This document shows positions 1-7,574 of a stretch of 36,926 bases of DNA, one piece after another. Every line of letters starts with the position of its first letter. The stretch's first letter is position 1. This DNA is from Bacteroidales bacterium (GTDB lineage: Bacteria; Bacteroidota; Bacteroidia; Bacteroidales; WCHB1-69): contig JAFYEU010000092.1 in assembly GCA_017544105.1 (NCBI GenBank), positions 1-36,926 of the forward strand. Direction: 5' to 3'. Position numbers and translations under genes: made by a program. The notes below the pieces were generated by a model that saw only the letters and a program-made list of their open reading frames with translations, did not search any database and had not been told where the DNA came from.

Positions 1-918
1 GGAGCCATCCTCGTGTTTGTAGAAAACGCCCTTGGAGAGACCTTCTTCGACTAATGCCTTGCCCAGGAGGTAGGTCTCTGATTCGTGATACACCTTGTCG
101 AAGTGGATGCCGAGGCGTTGGTAGGTCTGGTCGAAGCCGGCATATACCCAGCTGTTCATCTGTTGCCAGAGGGCGCGGACGGTCGGGTCGCCCGCCTCCC
201 ATTGGCGCAACATCTCACGGGCTTCCAGCATGATGGGGGCCTGTTTCTCAGCCTCTTCCGGAGTGAGTCCTTGGGCGATGAGTTGTTGCTGCTCCTCTTT
301 GTAGTGCTTGTCGAAGGCCACATAGTAGTTACCCACCAGATGATCGCCCTTGATGCCGCTGCTTTCGGGGTTTTCCCCGTTGCCGTAGCGCAGCCAGGCC
401 ACCATGGACTTGCAGATGTGGATGCCGCGGTCATTGACCAAGTTGACCTGCACGACGGGGTGTCCGCAGGCCATGGCGATTTTGGAGACGGAGTGTCCCA
501 AGAGGTTGTTGCGGACATGGCCCAGATGCAAGGGCTTGTTGGTGTTAGGGGAGGAGTACTCTATGAGTATGGGAGCCTCGTTCACTGTGGGGACGAGTCC
601 GTAACTGTCTTCGTTGAAGTTAGTTGAAAGGTAGCTGCTCCAGAAAGAGTCTTTGAGGGTAATGTTCAAGTACCCTTTCACCACATTGTAGGAATCGATG
701 AACTCCAAGGCTTGGCATAGATGGGTCCCGATTTCGTTGGCGACCATGTCGGGGGCCTTGCGGGCTTGTTTGACATAGGGGAATACCACGATGGTACGGT
801 CGCCGGAGAACTCCTTGCGGGTCGGTTGGATGAGTTTCGGGTCGGCGTCTATGTTAATTTGATAGAGGTTCAAGAGGGTTTCTTGAAGGGCGGTGGAAAG
901 GGTGGATTCTAATGACAT
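1..918 (-). CDS. argS: Arginyl-tRNA synthetase, N-terminal part (cut by window edge)
   Basis: This is the first 306 codons of a class I aminoacyl-tRNA synthetase that charges tRNA-Arg with arginine in the cytoplasm. The reverse-strand reading starts MSLESTLSTALQETL at the ATG on bases 918-916 and stays open to base 1. The N-terminal about 110 residues resemble the Arg-tRNA synthetase N domain. They are followed by SSPNTNKPLHLGHVRNN, which carries the class I HIGH signature as HLGH and the family's typical SSPN lead-in. The motif VNDRGIHICKSM further on is also typical of ArgS. The C-terminal half, with the KMSKS-like loop and anticodon-binding domain, lies outside the window. A -7-like element (TATTTTCG on the minus strand, 942-949) precedes it. 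The family assignment is firm; only the 3' extent is unknown. Confidence 0.95.
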   Translation of the reverse strand, partial: MSLESTLSTALQETLLNLYQINIDADPKLIQPTRKEFSGDRTIVVFPYVKQARKAPDMVANEIGTHLCQALEFIDSYNVVKGYLNITLKDSFWSSYLSTNFNEDSYGLVPTVNEAPILIEYSSPNTNKPLHLGHVRNNLLGHSVSKIAMACGHPVVQVNLVNDRGIHICKSMVAWLRYGNGENPESSGIKGDHLVGNYYVAFDKHYKEEQQQLIAQGLTPEEAEKQAPIMLEAREMLRQWEAGDPTVRALWQQMNSWVYAGFDQTYQRLGIHFDKVYHESETYLLGKALVEEGLSKGVFYKHEDGS

Positions 919-941
919 GATGAGGGTGTGTTTTTAGGCTG

Positions 942-949
942 CGAAAATA
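942..949 (-). promoter_or_regulatory. Weak Bacteroidetes -7 element for argS
   Basis: On the minus strand the bases read TATTTTCG, one mismatch from the Bacteroidetes -7 consensus TAnnTTTG. They are followed by CAGCC, much as other -7 elements here are followed by GCGGC. The element lies about 24 bases upstream of the argS start. No convincing -33 element is visible. Confidence 0.4.
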
Positions 950-1033
950 CAAAAAACGAGTGAGATGTGGAAAGGGTGGGGAGGGGTCTGTTAATAATTT
1001 TTATATGAATACCTGCGAATAAATCATTATTTC

Positions 1034-1052
1034 CAATAGATACCAGTTGACC
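1034..1052 (+). repeat. Left terminal inverted repeat of the IS1595-like element
   Basis: CAATAGATACCAGTTGACC. The reverse complement of bases 2061-2079 is CAATAGATACCTGTTGACC, so 18 of 19 bases pair. The match stops abruptly on both sides, which argues for true element ends. Confidence 0.75.
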
Positions 1053-1104
1053 ATAGCAATATTAATCGACTAAGTATTAGCGATTTGAATACTTATTTTT
1101 TGTG

Positions 1105-1135
1105 TTGACAATTTATTTGTTTTGTTTTATATTTG
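1105..1135 (+). promoter_or_regulatory. Promoter of the IS1595-like transposase
   Basis: TTGACA at 1105-1110 is followed after 17 bases by TATATTTG at 1128-1135, a perfect fit to the Bacteroidetes -7 form TAnnTTTG. The start codon lies 42 bases downstream. The promoter lies inside the left inverted repeat, so the element carries its own promoter. Confidence 0.6.
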
Positions 1136-1177
1136 CAAAGTAAAATAAAATATAGTATTAAATAAAATTAATTAACT

Positions 1178-2017
1178 ATGAAAAGTAAATTGTTTGAAAC
1201 ATTTAAATCTCTTGAGGAACTTTCTTCATTTTTTTGCTCCAATCAAAAATGTAAGGATTATCTTGCTTCGGTGCGATGGGATGACAACCCGAAATGCCCG
1301 TACTGTCATTGCAATAAAGTTTATAGGAAGAAGGATGGACGCTATGTATGCGCATCTTGTGGGAACACCTTTTCAGTCTTGGTGGGTACTATATTCCAAA
1401 ACACGAAACTGCCATTAATAATCTGGTTCAAAGCGATTTATTTGTTCGTAAATAGTAAAATAGGAATCTCTTCTTGTAATTTGGCTGTGGTTTTAGGTGT
1501 TACGCAAAAAACAGCTTGGTTTATGTTGCAGAAAATCAGAATCTTGTTAAATGATGTTGAGGATGACTACCCGGATAAGGTTTTGGGGACGATTCGATGC
1601 ATGAAAAGTCGAAAAAACCGTTTTTTTAGGGTCAGAATTGCCAATAAACCACATCAACTTCATCCTTTTCTATTTAAATATTTGAACGAAGGATCCCGTA
1701 TATTTACTGATGAAAGAATCTGTTATCAGAGTTTGGATGAGAGTGAGTTTGTACGATATCATGTGGAAGATCCTTATCCGTTATCGTCAGGAAATAATAC
1801 GATCAGAAATAATGGTGTCATAGATGCTTTCTGGTTACAGCTTAAGCGTATGGTGATGGGAGTTTATCATTTTATCTCATCAAGTCTATTTCATAGATAT
1901 ATTTATGAGGCTTTGTTCCGTTATAAAAAGCGCCGGTCATCCCAAGAAGAAAGATTCGGCGATGCGCTTGGTAAGATGTTTCAACAGGTTCCCTATAATG
2001 TTGTAAGGCCAAAATGA
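1178..2017 (+). CDS. IS1595-family (ISXO2-like) transposase, probably degenerate
   Basis: This 279-residue protein has the layout of IS1595-family transposases. An N-terminal zinc ribbon uses CPYC near residues 40-43 and CASC near 58-61. Next come a GTIFQNTKLPL segment and a helix-turn-helix with the family phrase LGVTQKTAWFMLQKIR around residues 107-122. The catalytic region keeps the second Asp context (FTDERICYQSL) and the C-terminal FWLQLKRMVMGVYHF block with its conserved Asn and Lys neighbours. The usual first catalytic motif (V-E-V/I-D-E-T-Y-I-G-G) that should follow the HTH is absent. In its place is LLNDVEDDYPDKVLGTIRC, running directly into MKSRKNRFF. The protein is also somewhat shorter than the usual roughly 300 or more residues. 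No frameshift is needed to read it. It may be an inactivated or internally deleted copy. Confidence 0.8.
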   Translation: MKSKLFETFKSLEELSSFFCSNQKCKDYLASVRWDDNPKCPYCHCNKVYRKKDGRYVCASCGNTFSVLVGTIFQNTKLPLIIWFKAIYLFVNSKIGISSCNLAVVLGVTQKTAWFMLQKIRILLNDVEDDYPDKVLGTIRCMKSRKNRFFRVRIANKPHQLHPFLFKYLNEGSRIFTDERICYQSLDESEFVRYHVEDPYPLSSGNNTIRNNGVIDAFWLQLKRMVMGVYHFISSSLFHRYIYEALFRYKKRRSSQEERFGDALGKMFQQVPYNVVRPK

Positions 2018-2060
2018 TAGTTCCGCTGTGACGGGATGATGCTTAATTTCATGGGTTCCC

Positions 2061-2079
2061 GGTCAACAGGTATCTATTG
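2061..2079 (-). repeat. Right terminal inverted repeat of the IS1595-like element
   Basis: GGTCAACAGGTATCTATTG, the inverted partner of 1034-1052 with one mismatch. Three bases further out, GAAAT again mirrors ATTTC beside the left end, so the ancestral ends may have been slightly longer. Confidence 0.75.
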
Positions 2080-2116
2080 ATTGAAATCGTTTTTGGAAAT
2101 ACCCCATCCTCTCCCT

Positions 2117-2148
2117 AAAAAAAAAGAGCAGGCCTCTCGACCCGCTCT
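2117..2148 (-). terminator. Intrinsic terminator of the fkpA-like gene
   Basis: On the minus strand AGAGCGGG pairs with CCTGCTCT (8 bp including one G-T wobble) across an 8-base loop, followed directly by a run of nine T. It lies 23 bases beyond the stop codon of the FKBP gene and is the clearest intrinsic terminator in the window. Confidence 0.85.
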
Positions 2149-2170
2149 CTATTGCTTGCCTATGCGTACT

Positions 2171-2842
2171 TTATTTGAAGGACAGCAACTCCACTTCAAA
2201 AATCAAGGTCGCACCACCTGGGATAGCACCAGGAGCCCCTTGGTCACCATATGCTAACTCGGAAGGGATGTAGAAGATATATTTTGCTCCCGGACTCATC
2301 AACTGCAAACCTTCTGTCCATCCCGGAATAACTCTGTCAAGCGGGAAGGATATCGGTTGGCCACTCTTCTCAGTAGAGTCGAATACGGTGCCGTCTAACA
2401 GGGTTCCCTTGTAGTGAACCGTAACTTCGCTGGTGGCTGTCGGCTTCGGACCGCTACCTTCATTAATCACTTTGTACTGAAGACCCGAAGGGGTAACATG
2501 CACACCCTCCTTATTTTTGTTGTCTTCCAAGAACTTCTTGCCCATAGCCTTCTCCGCATTGGCCAAGTTGTTGCGGTTATCCATGATCATTTGCTGCAAC
2601 TGCTGGAAGATCTCCTGCATCTGCTGCTCGCTGAATTGATTGTTCCCTGCCAAACCATCGCGAAGGCCTTTTAGATAAGCCTCCGTGTCTATGGACACAC
2701 CGTCGTTTTTCAGGTTGGTGCCCATGTTTGCACCAATGGCATAACTGTACTTTTCTTCTGTTGTCATTTCTGTTTGAGATTTAAGGGTTGTGCTGATGCC
2801 TATTAAAACAAGGCAAAGACATAATGTTGTTATCTTTTTCAT
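2171..2842 (-). CDS. FKBP-type peptidyl-prolyl cis-trans isomerase, FkpA/Mip-like
   Basis: A 223-residue exported prolyl isomerase that would act as a folding catalyst in the periplasm or on the envelope. The chosen start (MKKITTLCLC, bases 2842-2840) gives a clean signal peptide ending near KSQ at residue 23. A longer frame exists but would run through the promoter. Residues about 27-110 form the helical FKBP N-terminal dimerisation region (EKYSYAIGANMG, AYLKGLRDGL, GKKFLEDNKNKEGV). Residues about 120-223 form the FKBP domain: VTVHYKGTLLDGTVFDST, then IPGWTEGLQLMSPGAKYIFYIP and LAYGDQGAPGAIPGGATLIFEVELL, which hold the usual active-site Tyr, Asp, Phe and Trp positions. It is monocistronic, with its own -7 element and a strong terminator. 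Confidence 0.93.
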   Translation of the reverse strand: MKKITTLCLCLVLIGISTTLKSQTEMTTEEKYSYAIGANMGTNLKNDGVSIDTEAYLKGLRDGLAGNNQFSEQQMQEIFQQLQQMIMDNRNNLANAEKAMGKKFLEDNKNKEGVHVTPSGLQYKVINEGSGPKPTATSEVTVHYKGTLLDGTVFDSTEKSGQPISFPLDRVIPGWTEGLQLMSPGAKYIFYIPSELAYGDQGAPGAIPGGATLIFEVELLSFK

Positions 2843-2862
2843 CTTGATGTTTATTTGGGCCG

Positions 2863-2870
2863 CAAAAGTA
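2863..2870 (-). promoter_or_regulatory. Bacteroidetes -7 element of the fkpA-like gene
   Basis: The minus strand reads TACTTTTG, matching TAnnTTTG, followed by CGGCCC. It lies 20 bases before the ATG at 2842 and supports that start over the longer in-frame one at 2929. Confidence 0.6.
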
Positions 2871-2962
2871 ATAAAAAGAATTGAAAGAAAATGACCTTCA
2901 TGAAATGTTTTTGAAATGTTGGTCGCCACCTGTGCTGACGGGTGTGCCCTGTGCCCTGGATG

Positions 2963-4828
2963 TTATTTTAAGGGTTGGATCTCTGCCTGGGCTTCTAAGA
3001 TGCTGTCGTTCAATGCTTGTGCGACGCTGTCAAGCAGAAGGCGTTGGCGCTCCCGATACTCGTTTTTGTAGATGGCCGCAACAGGCATGTTCTCCAGGCG
3101 GAAGGTCTTGAGGGTGGAGTCCGTGGGCCACAGTCCGTTCCGCAGCAGGGTCGCCGGCACCTCGTTGCAGAAAGTGACGTAGTAGTCCCAGGTGGTGTCG
3201 GATTTGCTGTAGGGCTGGTGCATGATCTCGGCCTGCGGGTAGTCGGCGAAAAACAGGTTGCATGCCTGATTCCCGTCAGTGGCTATCTTCCAATGATAGT
3301 CGGGATTGCTTTTCCAGGGATGGTGACTGATATAATCCCGAAGCCAATACATGGAGAGCTTGTTGGCTTCGTTGTCGTACTGGATGGTGTATTTGGCGTA
3401 GGCATTGTGGATGCCGCCCGACAACTCGTTGAAGTAGATGAAGGTCAACGGTTGGTTGAAGGCTATATGGCGTATCGGAAGAATCGAAAACAAGGCGATA
3501 AGCCCGACGACCACCGTGTTGGTGTAGACATCGTGGATGCTGCGCATCGCATTCTCCACTCCGCCGGCAGCAATCAGCATGAACAGCGGATAGATGGCAA
3601 AATAGATCGCCCACATGGTCTCTGGGTTCATGTAGCTGTTCCGCACTCGGTGTATGCAGAAGAAAAAGGTATACAGGAAGATGAAGATGGAGTAGGGCTT
3701 CAAAGTGCGGACCGCGCTGCGCAGGAAGACAAAGAAAAGGATGAACCCGATCAGCACGACCACCGGAATGGTGATGAAAAGGAACTGCAGAAAATAACGA
3801 CTGGGGAAGTTGTCGGGTCCGATGATCTTGCCGGAAAACAATTGGTTGTCTGCCACTGGATAGTTGAGGGTGAGCAACGAAAAGGCGTCCCTCGGTGAAA
3901 CTAACGACTTGACGAGAAAATGGGTGCCGATGGCATGGGTCAGGTACACAACGCTCGTGATGCCCACCAACAGGAGTAGCAAAACTCCCAATGACTTCAG
4001 ATACTCTAAGGTGAAGAACTTCCTGATGGGGTTGTATATGAAGAAGTTGAGAAGGGAGAAGACGAACAGGAAGTGGATGAGTACAAAGCCTGCGTTGAAG
4101 GTGGACAATGCGATAATCATGCCGAGGACGATTTTGATCACACGGAATATGCGGATCACTGGAATCTCACGGCAGAAATAGTATAGTTGGGTGATGGTGA
4201 AGACGAAGGCAAAGGCGAAGGTGACGTCGGTGAGGTTGCTGACAGCATATCCCAAAAATCGCGGAGAGATGAAAAGGAAAAATGCTGTGAAGAAGGCCGC
4301 CCGCCAGTTGTAGGCCCGTCGCATCAAAATGGAAAGATAGAGGATGAGCAGCCAGCCGAAGATGGCGCTGATCAGATGCTTGGCGATAAATATATCCTTG
4401 GCATGTATCATCTTCCCGACAGAGAATATGAGCAGGTCGATATATTGAGCTTGTGTGCTGGCATAAGGATGCTCCTTGTAGGCGTCGGGATCCCCGATGT
4501 GATGAAAATGATTGTAGATCAGTTCTGTGTATTTGTTCTGCTCTACCTCGCGGTCGGAAATGCCCACATGGCGACTCATGAGTGCCATCACAAAAAACAT
4601 CACAATCATCATGGCCAGCAGGATATATTTGAACACATCGTCTGAATCCTTGATGCTCAAGTTGAACAGACTTCGCGTGGCCCGATACTTGATGTTGTTC
4701 TGGCGCCTTTTGGAGATGCGGAACTGCATTACCTCGTCATCAAACATCTCATGGGAGTAGAAAAACCAATTGTAGATTTTTCTTATCACACGTTTGGCAT
4801 AGGATGATATGTTGAACTTGGATGTCAT
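2963..4828 (-). CDS. Polytopic membrane protein resembling GT-C glycosyltransferases
   Basis: A 621-residue integral membrane protein. A cytoplasmic-looking N terminus of about 65 residues is followed by roughly ten or more hydrophobic segments, beginning near residue 67 (YILLAMMIVMFFVMALMS). A soluble C-terminal region of about 180 residues lies outside the membrane. The first periplasmic loop contains GISDREVEQNKYTE, an acidic loop placed as in GT-C enzymes that use polyprenyl-linked sugars. I infer transfer of a sugar to a lipid, glycan or protein, but acceptor and donor are unknown. It begins 3 bases after the WbqC-like gene and is the last gene of the protease - WbqC-like - GT-C operon. 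An alternative is a membrane protein of another polymer pathway. I can support the fold but not a specific reaction. Confidence 0.75.
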   Translation of the reverse strand: MTSKFNISSYAKRVIRKIYNWFFYSHEMFDDEVMQFRISKRRQNNIKYRATRSLFNLSIKDSDDVFKYILLAMMIVMFFVMALMSRHVGISDREVEQNKYTELIYNHFHHIGDPDAYKEHPYASTQAQYIDLLIFSVGKMIHAKDIFIAKHLISAIFGWLLILYLSILMRRAYNWRAAFFTAFFLFISPRFLGYAVSNLTDVTFAFAFVFTITQLYYFCREIPVIRIFRVIKIVLGMIIALSTFNAGFVLIHFLFVFSLLNFFIYNPIRKFFTLEYLKSLGVLLLLLVGITSVVYLTHAIGTHFLVKSLVSPRDAFSLLTLNYPVADNQLFSGKIIGPDNFPSRYFLQFLFITIPVVVLIGFILFFVFLRSAVRTLKPYSIFIFLYTFFFCIHRVRNSYMNPETMWAIYFAIYPLFMLIAAGGVENAMRSIHDVYTNTVVVGLIALFSILPIRHIAFNQPLTFIYFNELSGGIHNAYAKYTIQYDNEANKLSMYWLRDYISHHPWKSNPDYHWKIATDGNQACNLFFADYPQAEIMHQPYSKSDTTWDYYVTFCNEVPATLLRNGLWPTDSTLKTFRLENMPVAAIYKNEYRERQRLLLDSVAQALNDSILEAQAEIQPLK

Positions 4829-4831
4829 CTT

Positions 4832-5455
4832 TTAACACGGGCAATGATGTTTGAGATAGGAGAGAGCGTTGGGCCCTTCGTTGAAGAGTAGGTCCAGAAT
4901 GGACAGGTTGGGGGTGAATCCGAAACGGTCGCTGAAGACTTGCGGATAGGGGTCTTTCAGACGAAACGGATAGTCGGCCTCCTGCTGCCTCTTCGGGTGG
5001 ATGAGGGTGCGCAGGTCCGGTTCCAATTCCCGAGCGTATGCGGTGGTCTTGGTCCATTGGCAGGGGATCTGCATCAGCCGGCAGAGGGTCTTGAGTAGCT
5101 CCTCGTTAAATTCTGTCAGCAGGGTGAAGGTCTGCTCGTAAAATGGTCTGAGCGCATCCTGATAATAGAGGAAGTAGGGACTGCTGTTATAGGCGGAAAC
5201 GATGGTGCGCCAGTGGTCGCGTTGCCAGGATGTCCGATAGTCGATGCGGGCCTCCGTGATCGGAAACTCTTTGTTCCCGTTGATGACGGGTATGGAAAGC
5301 GTGATGGTGCCGTTGCCTGTCAGGATGCGGGCGCGGTTACGGAAGCTCTGTTTCTGAAAATGTTCACAATATTCCAATTGAACATTCTCTTTTAGTAGGA
5401 TAGAGACATATTCAATGGGAGGTAGATAGGCCGTTGACAGGGTGACGGAAGGCAC
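4832..5455 (-). CDS. WbqC-like family protein (GTG start)
   Basis: A 207-residue cytoplasmic protein matching the WbqC-like family, named from O-antigen gene clusters. Family features visible are the N-terminal YLPPIEYVSILLKENVQLEY, followed by HFQKQSFRNRARI, then the LSIPV segment and DHWRTIVSAYNSSPYF. The C-terminal DPYPQVFSDRFGFTPNLSILDLLFNEGP is also typical. The biochemical role of the family is not settled. The only reasonable start is GTG at bases 5455-5453, just two bases after the TAG of the upstream protease gene, since the next in-frame Met is far inside the protein. The spacing suggests translational coupling with the protease. The downstream GT-C-like gene starts 3 bases later. 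Confidence 0.85.
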   Translation of the reverse strand: MPSVTLSTAYLPPIEYVSILLKENVQLEYCEHFQKQSFRNRARILTGNGTITLSIPVINGNKEFPITEARIDYRTSWQRDHWRTIVSAYNSSPYFLYYQDALRPFYEQTFTLLTEFNEELLKTLCRLMQIPCQWTKTTAYARELEPDLRTLIHPKRQQEADYPFRLKDPYPQVFSDRFGFTPNLSILDLLFNEGPNALSYLKHHCPC

Positions 5456-5457
5456 GA

Positions 5458-7098
5458 CTATTGGGTGATGACCATTTTGGCGCGATAGGTCTTGCTGTCG
5501 CTGTTGATGTGCATCATGTAGACGCCATTGGGCAGATGGCTAAGGTTCAGCTGGCAGGGAGTGTCAAGGCTCACTTCCATGCTCTCCACAAGCTGTCCCA
5601 TGGCATTGTAGATGAGGCAGGTGCCATCGGTGCTCTCGAAACTGCCGGTGATGGTCACTTGTCCGTTGCTGGGGTTCGGCTGCAGACCGAAGGTTTGCAC
5701 GTCGGAAGGACGGTCGATGATGCCTGCAGGGGTGCCATTGTAGTTCATACCTCTAAGGATCAAGGTTCCTGTATTGTCAGGGTCGAGCCACGGTTTCAGC
5801 TTGGCAGCGTTGGAGTTGGTGTTGCCGTTCAGCCAGGAATAGGAGATCTTGCCGTAGTTGTCGGTCCCCTGAGGATAATCGCAGGCGCTGGAGCCGTTGC
5901 TGAGGTCGCCGATGATGAGGCCGTTGGCGTTGAAGAGCGGAGAACCGGAAGAACCTTGCTCGGTGACGCCTTTGTTCGGGTTTGTGTACCAATGGGCGGT
6001 CCAGTATTTGGAGGAAGAGGTGCCCGTGACGCTTCTCACCCAGCTGATCTTCTTATTGTCACCGCCAGGGTGGTGGATGCCCACACCTGCCGAAGCGGTA
6101 CCGGTGGCGTCCCAGCCGGCAAAGACGATACTGTCACGATATACCTGTCCCAGCGTGCCCGTAAGCAACAGCAACATGAAGTCGGAACTGCTATTCAGGT
6201 TAGCACGAGCTTTGATTTCACCGCCATTGCATACACGGTTGAAATAGCCGCCAGCGCCAGCGCATGTGTTGGTCTGATAGAAGAAATAGAACTTGAATGT
6301 CGAAGAGGTTCCGTCCAGACAGTGGTTGGCCGTAAGACAGTAGGGCGTGCGGTCCTGACGCACGTTGTTAATCATGGCGCCGGAACACATGTAGGTGCCC
6401 GTGTTGCCAGTGATCTGGATGCAGACGACAGAGCTGGCCTGATCGTGCCAAGTAGCTGCTTCGGGACATACCACGTTGATGTGACAATCGCCATCGGCAT
6501 TGCCCCAGTGGCCCTTCTCGTCCTCTTCGCTGGCGCGGAATACGTCACGATAGATGTGGCTGACACGGTCAACCTCTATGACACCGTGGAAAGGAACGTC
6601 CGCCGGCTCATAGTATTCCAAGATGGCTTCGTCTCCCAAGATATCGTCAGCCGCCAAGACGCCGTTGGACTGGACGTCCTCGTTGGTGTAACTGCCGGTC
6701 AACTGACTGCGGTCACCACTGTAGATGTGGAAAGTGGCACCCTCAGGGATGTTGAAGGTGGAGAAGAAAATGTCGATCATATAGGCACCCTCAGACTTGA
6801 TGTCCAGTCGCCACAGCCTGGAACCGTCCGGCAGGATGTCGAGACGACCGCTGTTCTCAAAGGTGTAGCTGACATTGCGGACAACACCAACGCGAAGCGG
6901 GGTCCCTTTTTCTGAATTGATGGCATCCTCTCTGTATAATTCCTCTATATCTAAAGCAGGCAGGATGTGCTGATCCACGTCATAGGAGATGTTTTGATGG
7001 GTGAAAGTGTAAGGCTTGATATCCTTTTGGGCTTGAACCGTGATGAACGCAAAAAGACAGACTGCCGTTGCGAAAACAGAGAATAGAGTATTTTTCAT
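5458..7098 (-). CDS. Secreted lysyl-endopeptidase-like serine protease with T9SS sorting domain
   Basis: A 546-residue exported serine protease. Residues 1-23 are a signal peptide ending VQAQ. Residues about 24-190 look like a propeptide with an N-terminal beta domain. Residues about 204-425 are an S1-fold protease closely patterned on Achromobacter lysyl endopeptidase and Porphyromonas PepK. It has the INVVCPEAATW opening, the likely catalytic His259 in LTANHC, Asp306 in SSDFMLLLL and Ser384 in EQGSSGSPLF. The phrases FAGWD and HHPGGDNKKIS are shared with that group. Asp413 in GTDNYGK aligns with the Asp that gives lysyl endopeptidase its Lys specificity. Residues about 470-546 form a T9SS type A sorting domain (LQPNPSNG, LPNGVYMMHI, AKMVITQ). 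So the protein should cross the outer membrane by T9SS. It is first gene of an operon with its own -7 element. Confidence 0.9.
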   Translation of the reverse strand: MKNTLFSVFATAVCLFAFITVQAQKDIKPYTFTHQNISYDVDQHILPALDIEELYREDAINSEKGTPLRVGVVRNVSYTFENSGRLDILPDGSRLWRLDIKSEGAYMIDIFFSTFNIPEGATFHIYSGDRSQLTGSYTNEDVQSNGVLAADDILGDEAILEYYEPADVPFHGVIEVDRVSHIYRDVFRASEEDEKGHWGNADGDCHINVVCPEAATWHDQASSVVCIQITGNTGTYMCSGAMINNVRQDRTPYCLTANHCLDGTSSTFKFYFFYQTNTCAGAGGYFNRVCNGGEIKARANLNSSSDFMLLLLTGTLGQVYRDSIVFAGWDATGTASAGVGIHHPGGDNKKISWVRSVTGTSSSKYWTAHWYTNPNKGVTEQGSSGSPLFNANGLIIGDLSNGSSACDYPQGTDNYGKISYSWLNGNTNSNAAKLKPWLDPDNTGTLILRGMNYNGTPAGIIDRPSDVQTFGLQPNPSNGQVTITGSFESTDGTCLIYNAMGQLVESMEVSLDTPCQLNLSHLPNGVYMMHINSDSKTYRAKMVITQ

Positions 7099-7124
7099 AT
7101 AGAATGGTTTTAAAAATTAAGCCG

Positions 7125-7132
7125 CAAAAATA
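7125..7132 (-). promoter_or_regulatory. Bacteroidetes -7 element of the protease operon
   Basis: The minus strand reads TATTTTTG followed by CGGC, the usual -7 form. It lies 26 bases before the ATG at 7098. It is back to back with the rsfS promoter, and the two start sites are only about 20-30 bases apart. Confidence 0.6.
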
Positions 7133-7143
7133 AAAAAAAAATG

Positions 7144-7151
7144 TACATTTG
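7144..7151 (+). promoter_or_regulatory. Bacteroidetes -7 element of the rsfS-ftsH operon
   Basis: TACATTTG fits TAnnTTTG and is followed by C. It lies 20 bases before the rsfS ATG. The region upstream is a nearly pure A/T tract shared with the divergent protease promoter. Confidence 0.55.
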
Positions 7152-7171
7152 CACCGTTTTTTTTAGAGGAT

Positions 7172-7552
7172 ATGGCAACAAGAAAAAAAGTGAAATTTGA
7201 AGGCACCCCGTTCGAGGGTAATCTGGAGGAACTCATCATACAAGCGCTCATAGAGAAACAGGGCGTTGATATCAAATGCATGAATCTTAAAAAGGTCCAC
7301 CACGCCTATTTTGATTATTTTATCGTCTGTACCGGCAACTCCAAACCGCATGTGGAGACGTTGTGCGATTTTGTCCAGGAGACCACCCAGCGGGTCGCGG
7401 GCATCAAACCCGTCCATCTGGAAGGACTCGAGAACTGCGAGTGGGTGCTGTTGGACTATTTCAACATATTGGTGCACATCTTCCAACCCGAAGCCCGTGA
7501 GTATTATAAAATCGAGGCTTTGTGGAGCGATGCCGAAGTACAATCTTTTTAA
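7172..7552 (+). CDS. rsfS: Ribosomal silencing factor RsfS
   Basis: A 126-residue protein of the RsfS/YbeB/Iojap family, which binds ribosomal protein uL14 and blocks joining of the ribosomal subunits when nutrients are low. Family signatures visible are KQGVDIKCMNLKKVHHAYFDYFIVCTGNSKPHVETLCDFV, with the FDYFIVCTGNS core near residues 47-57, and then HLEGLENCEWVLLDYFNILVHIF, which is the conserved GxxxxxWVLLDxxxxVVHIF block. The C terminus YYKIEALWSDAE is also typical. Size matches the family. It starts the operon with ftsH 22 bases downstream, an arrangement often seen in Bacteroidetes. Confidence 0.95.
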   Translation: MATRKKVKFEGTPFEGNLEELIIQALIEKQGVDIKCMNLKKVHHAYFDYFIVCTGNSKPHVETLCDFVQETTQRVAGIKPVHLEGLENCEWVLLDYFNILVHIFQPEAREYYKIEALWSDAEVQSF

Positions 7553-7574
7553 CCTGAAATAATAGAATCTGAAT

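Larger units (their letters stand above)
1034..2079 (+). mobile_element. IS1595-like insertion sequence
   Basis: A 1046-bp segment is bounded by 19-bp inverted repeats that match at 18 of 19 positions. It encloses one transposase gene and its own promoter. The segment is visibly richer in A+T than the flanking core genes. The size fits simple IS1595-family elements. The 8 bases just outside each end (ATTATTTC on the left, ATTGAAAT on the right) do not form a target-site duplication, so the true outer ends may differ by a few bases or the insertion may be old. It sits in the space between the argS start and the fkpA-like gene end and does not break either gene. Confidence 0.75.

Noticed and set aside
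5461..6915. Long plus-strand open frame (484 codons) opposite the secreted protease
   Set aside because: It is in the opposite strand of a well-supported protease with complete triad and sorting domain. Its translation has no recognisable domain and shows the low-complexity Val/Asp/His bias of an antisense frame.
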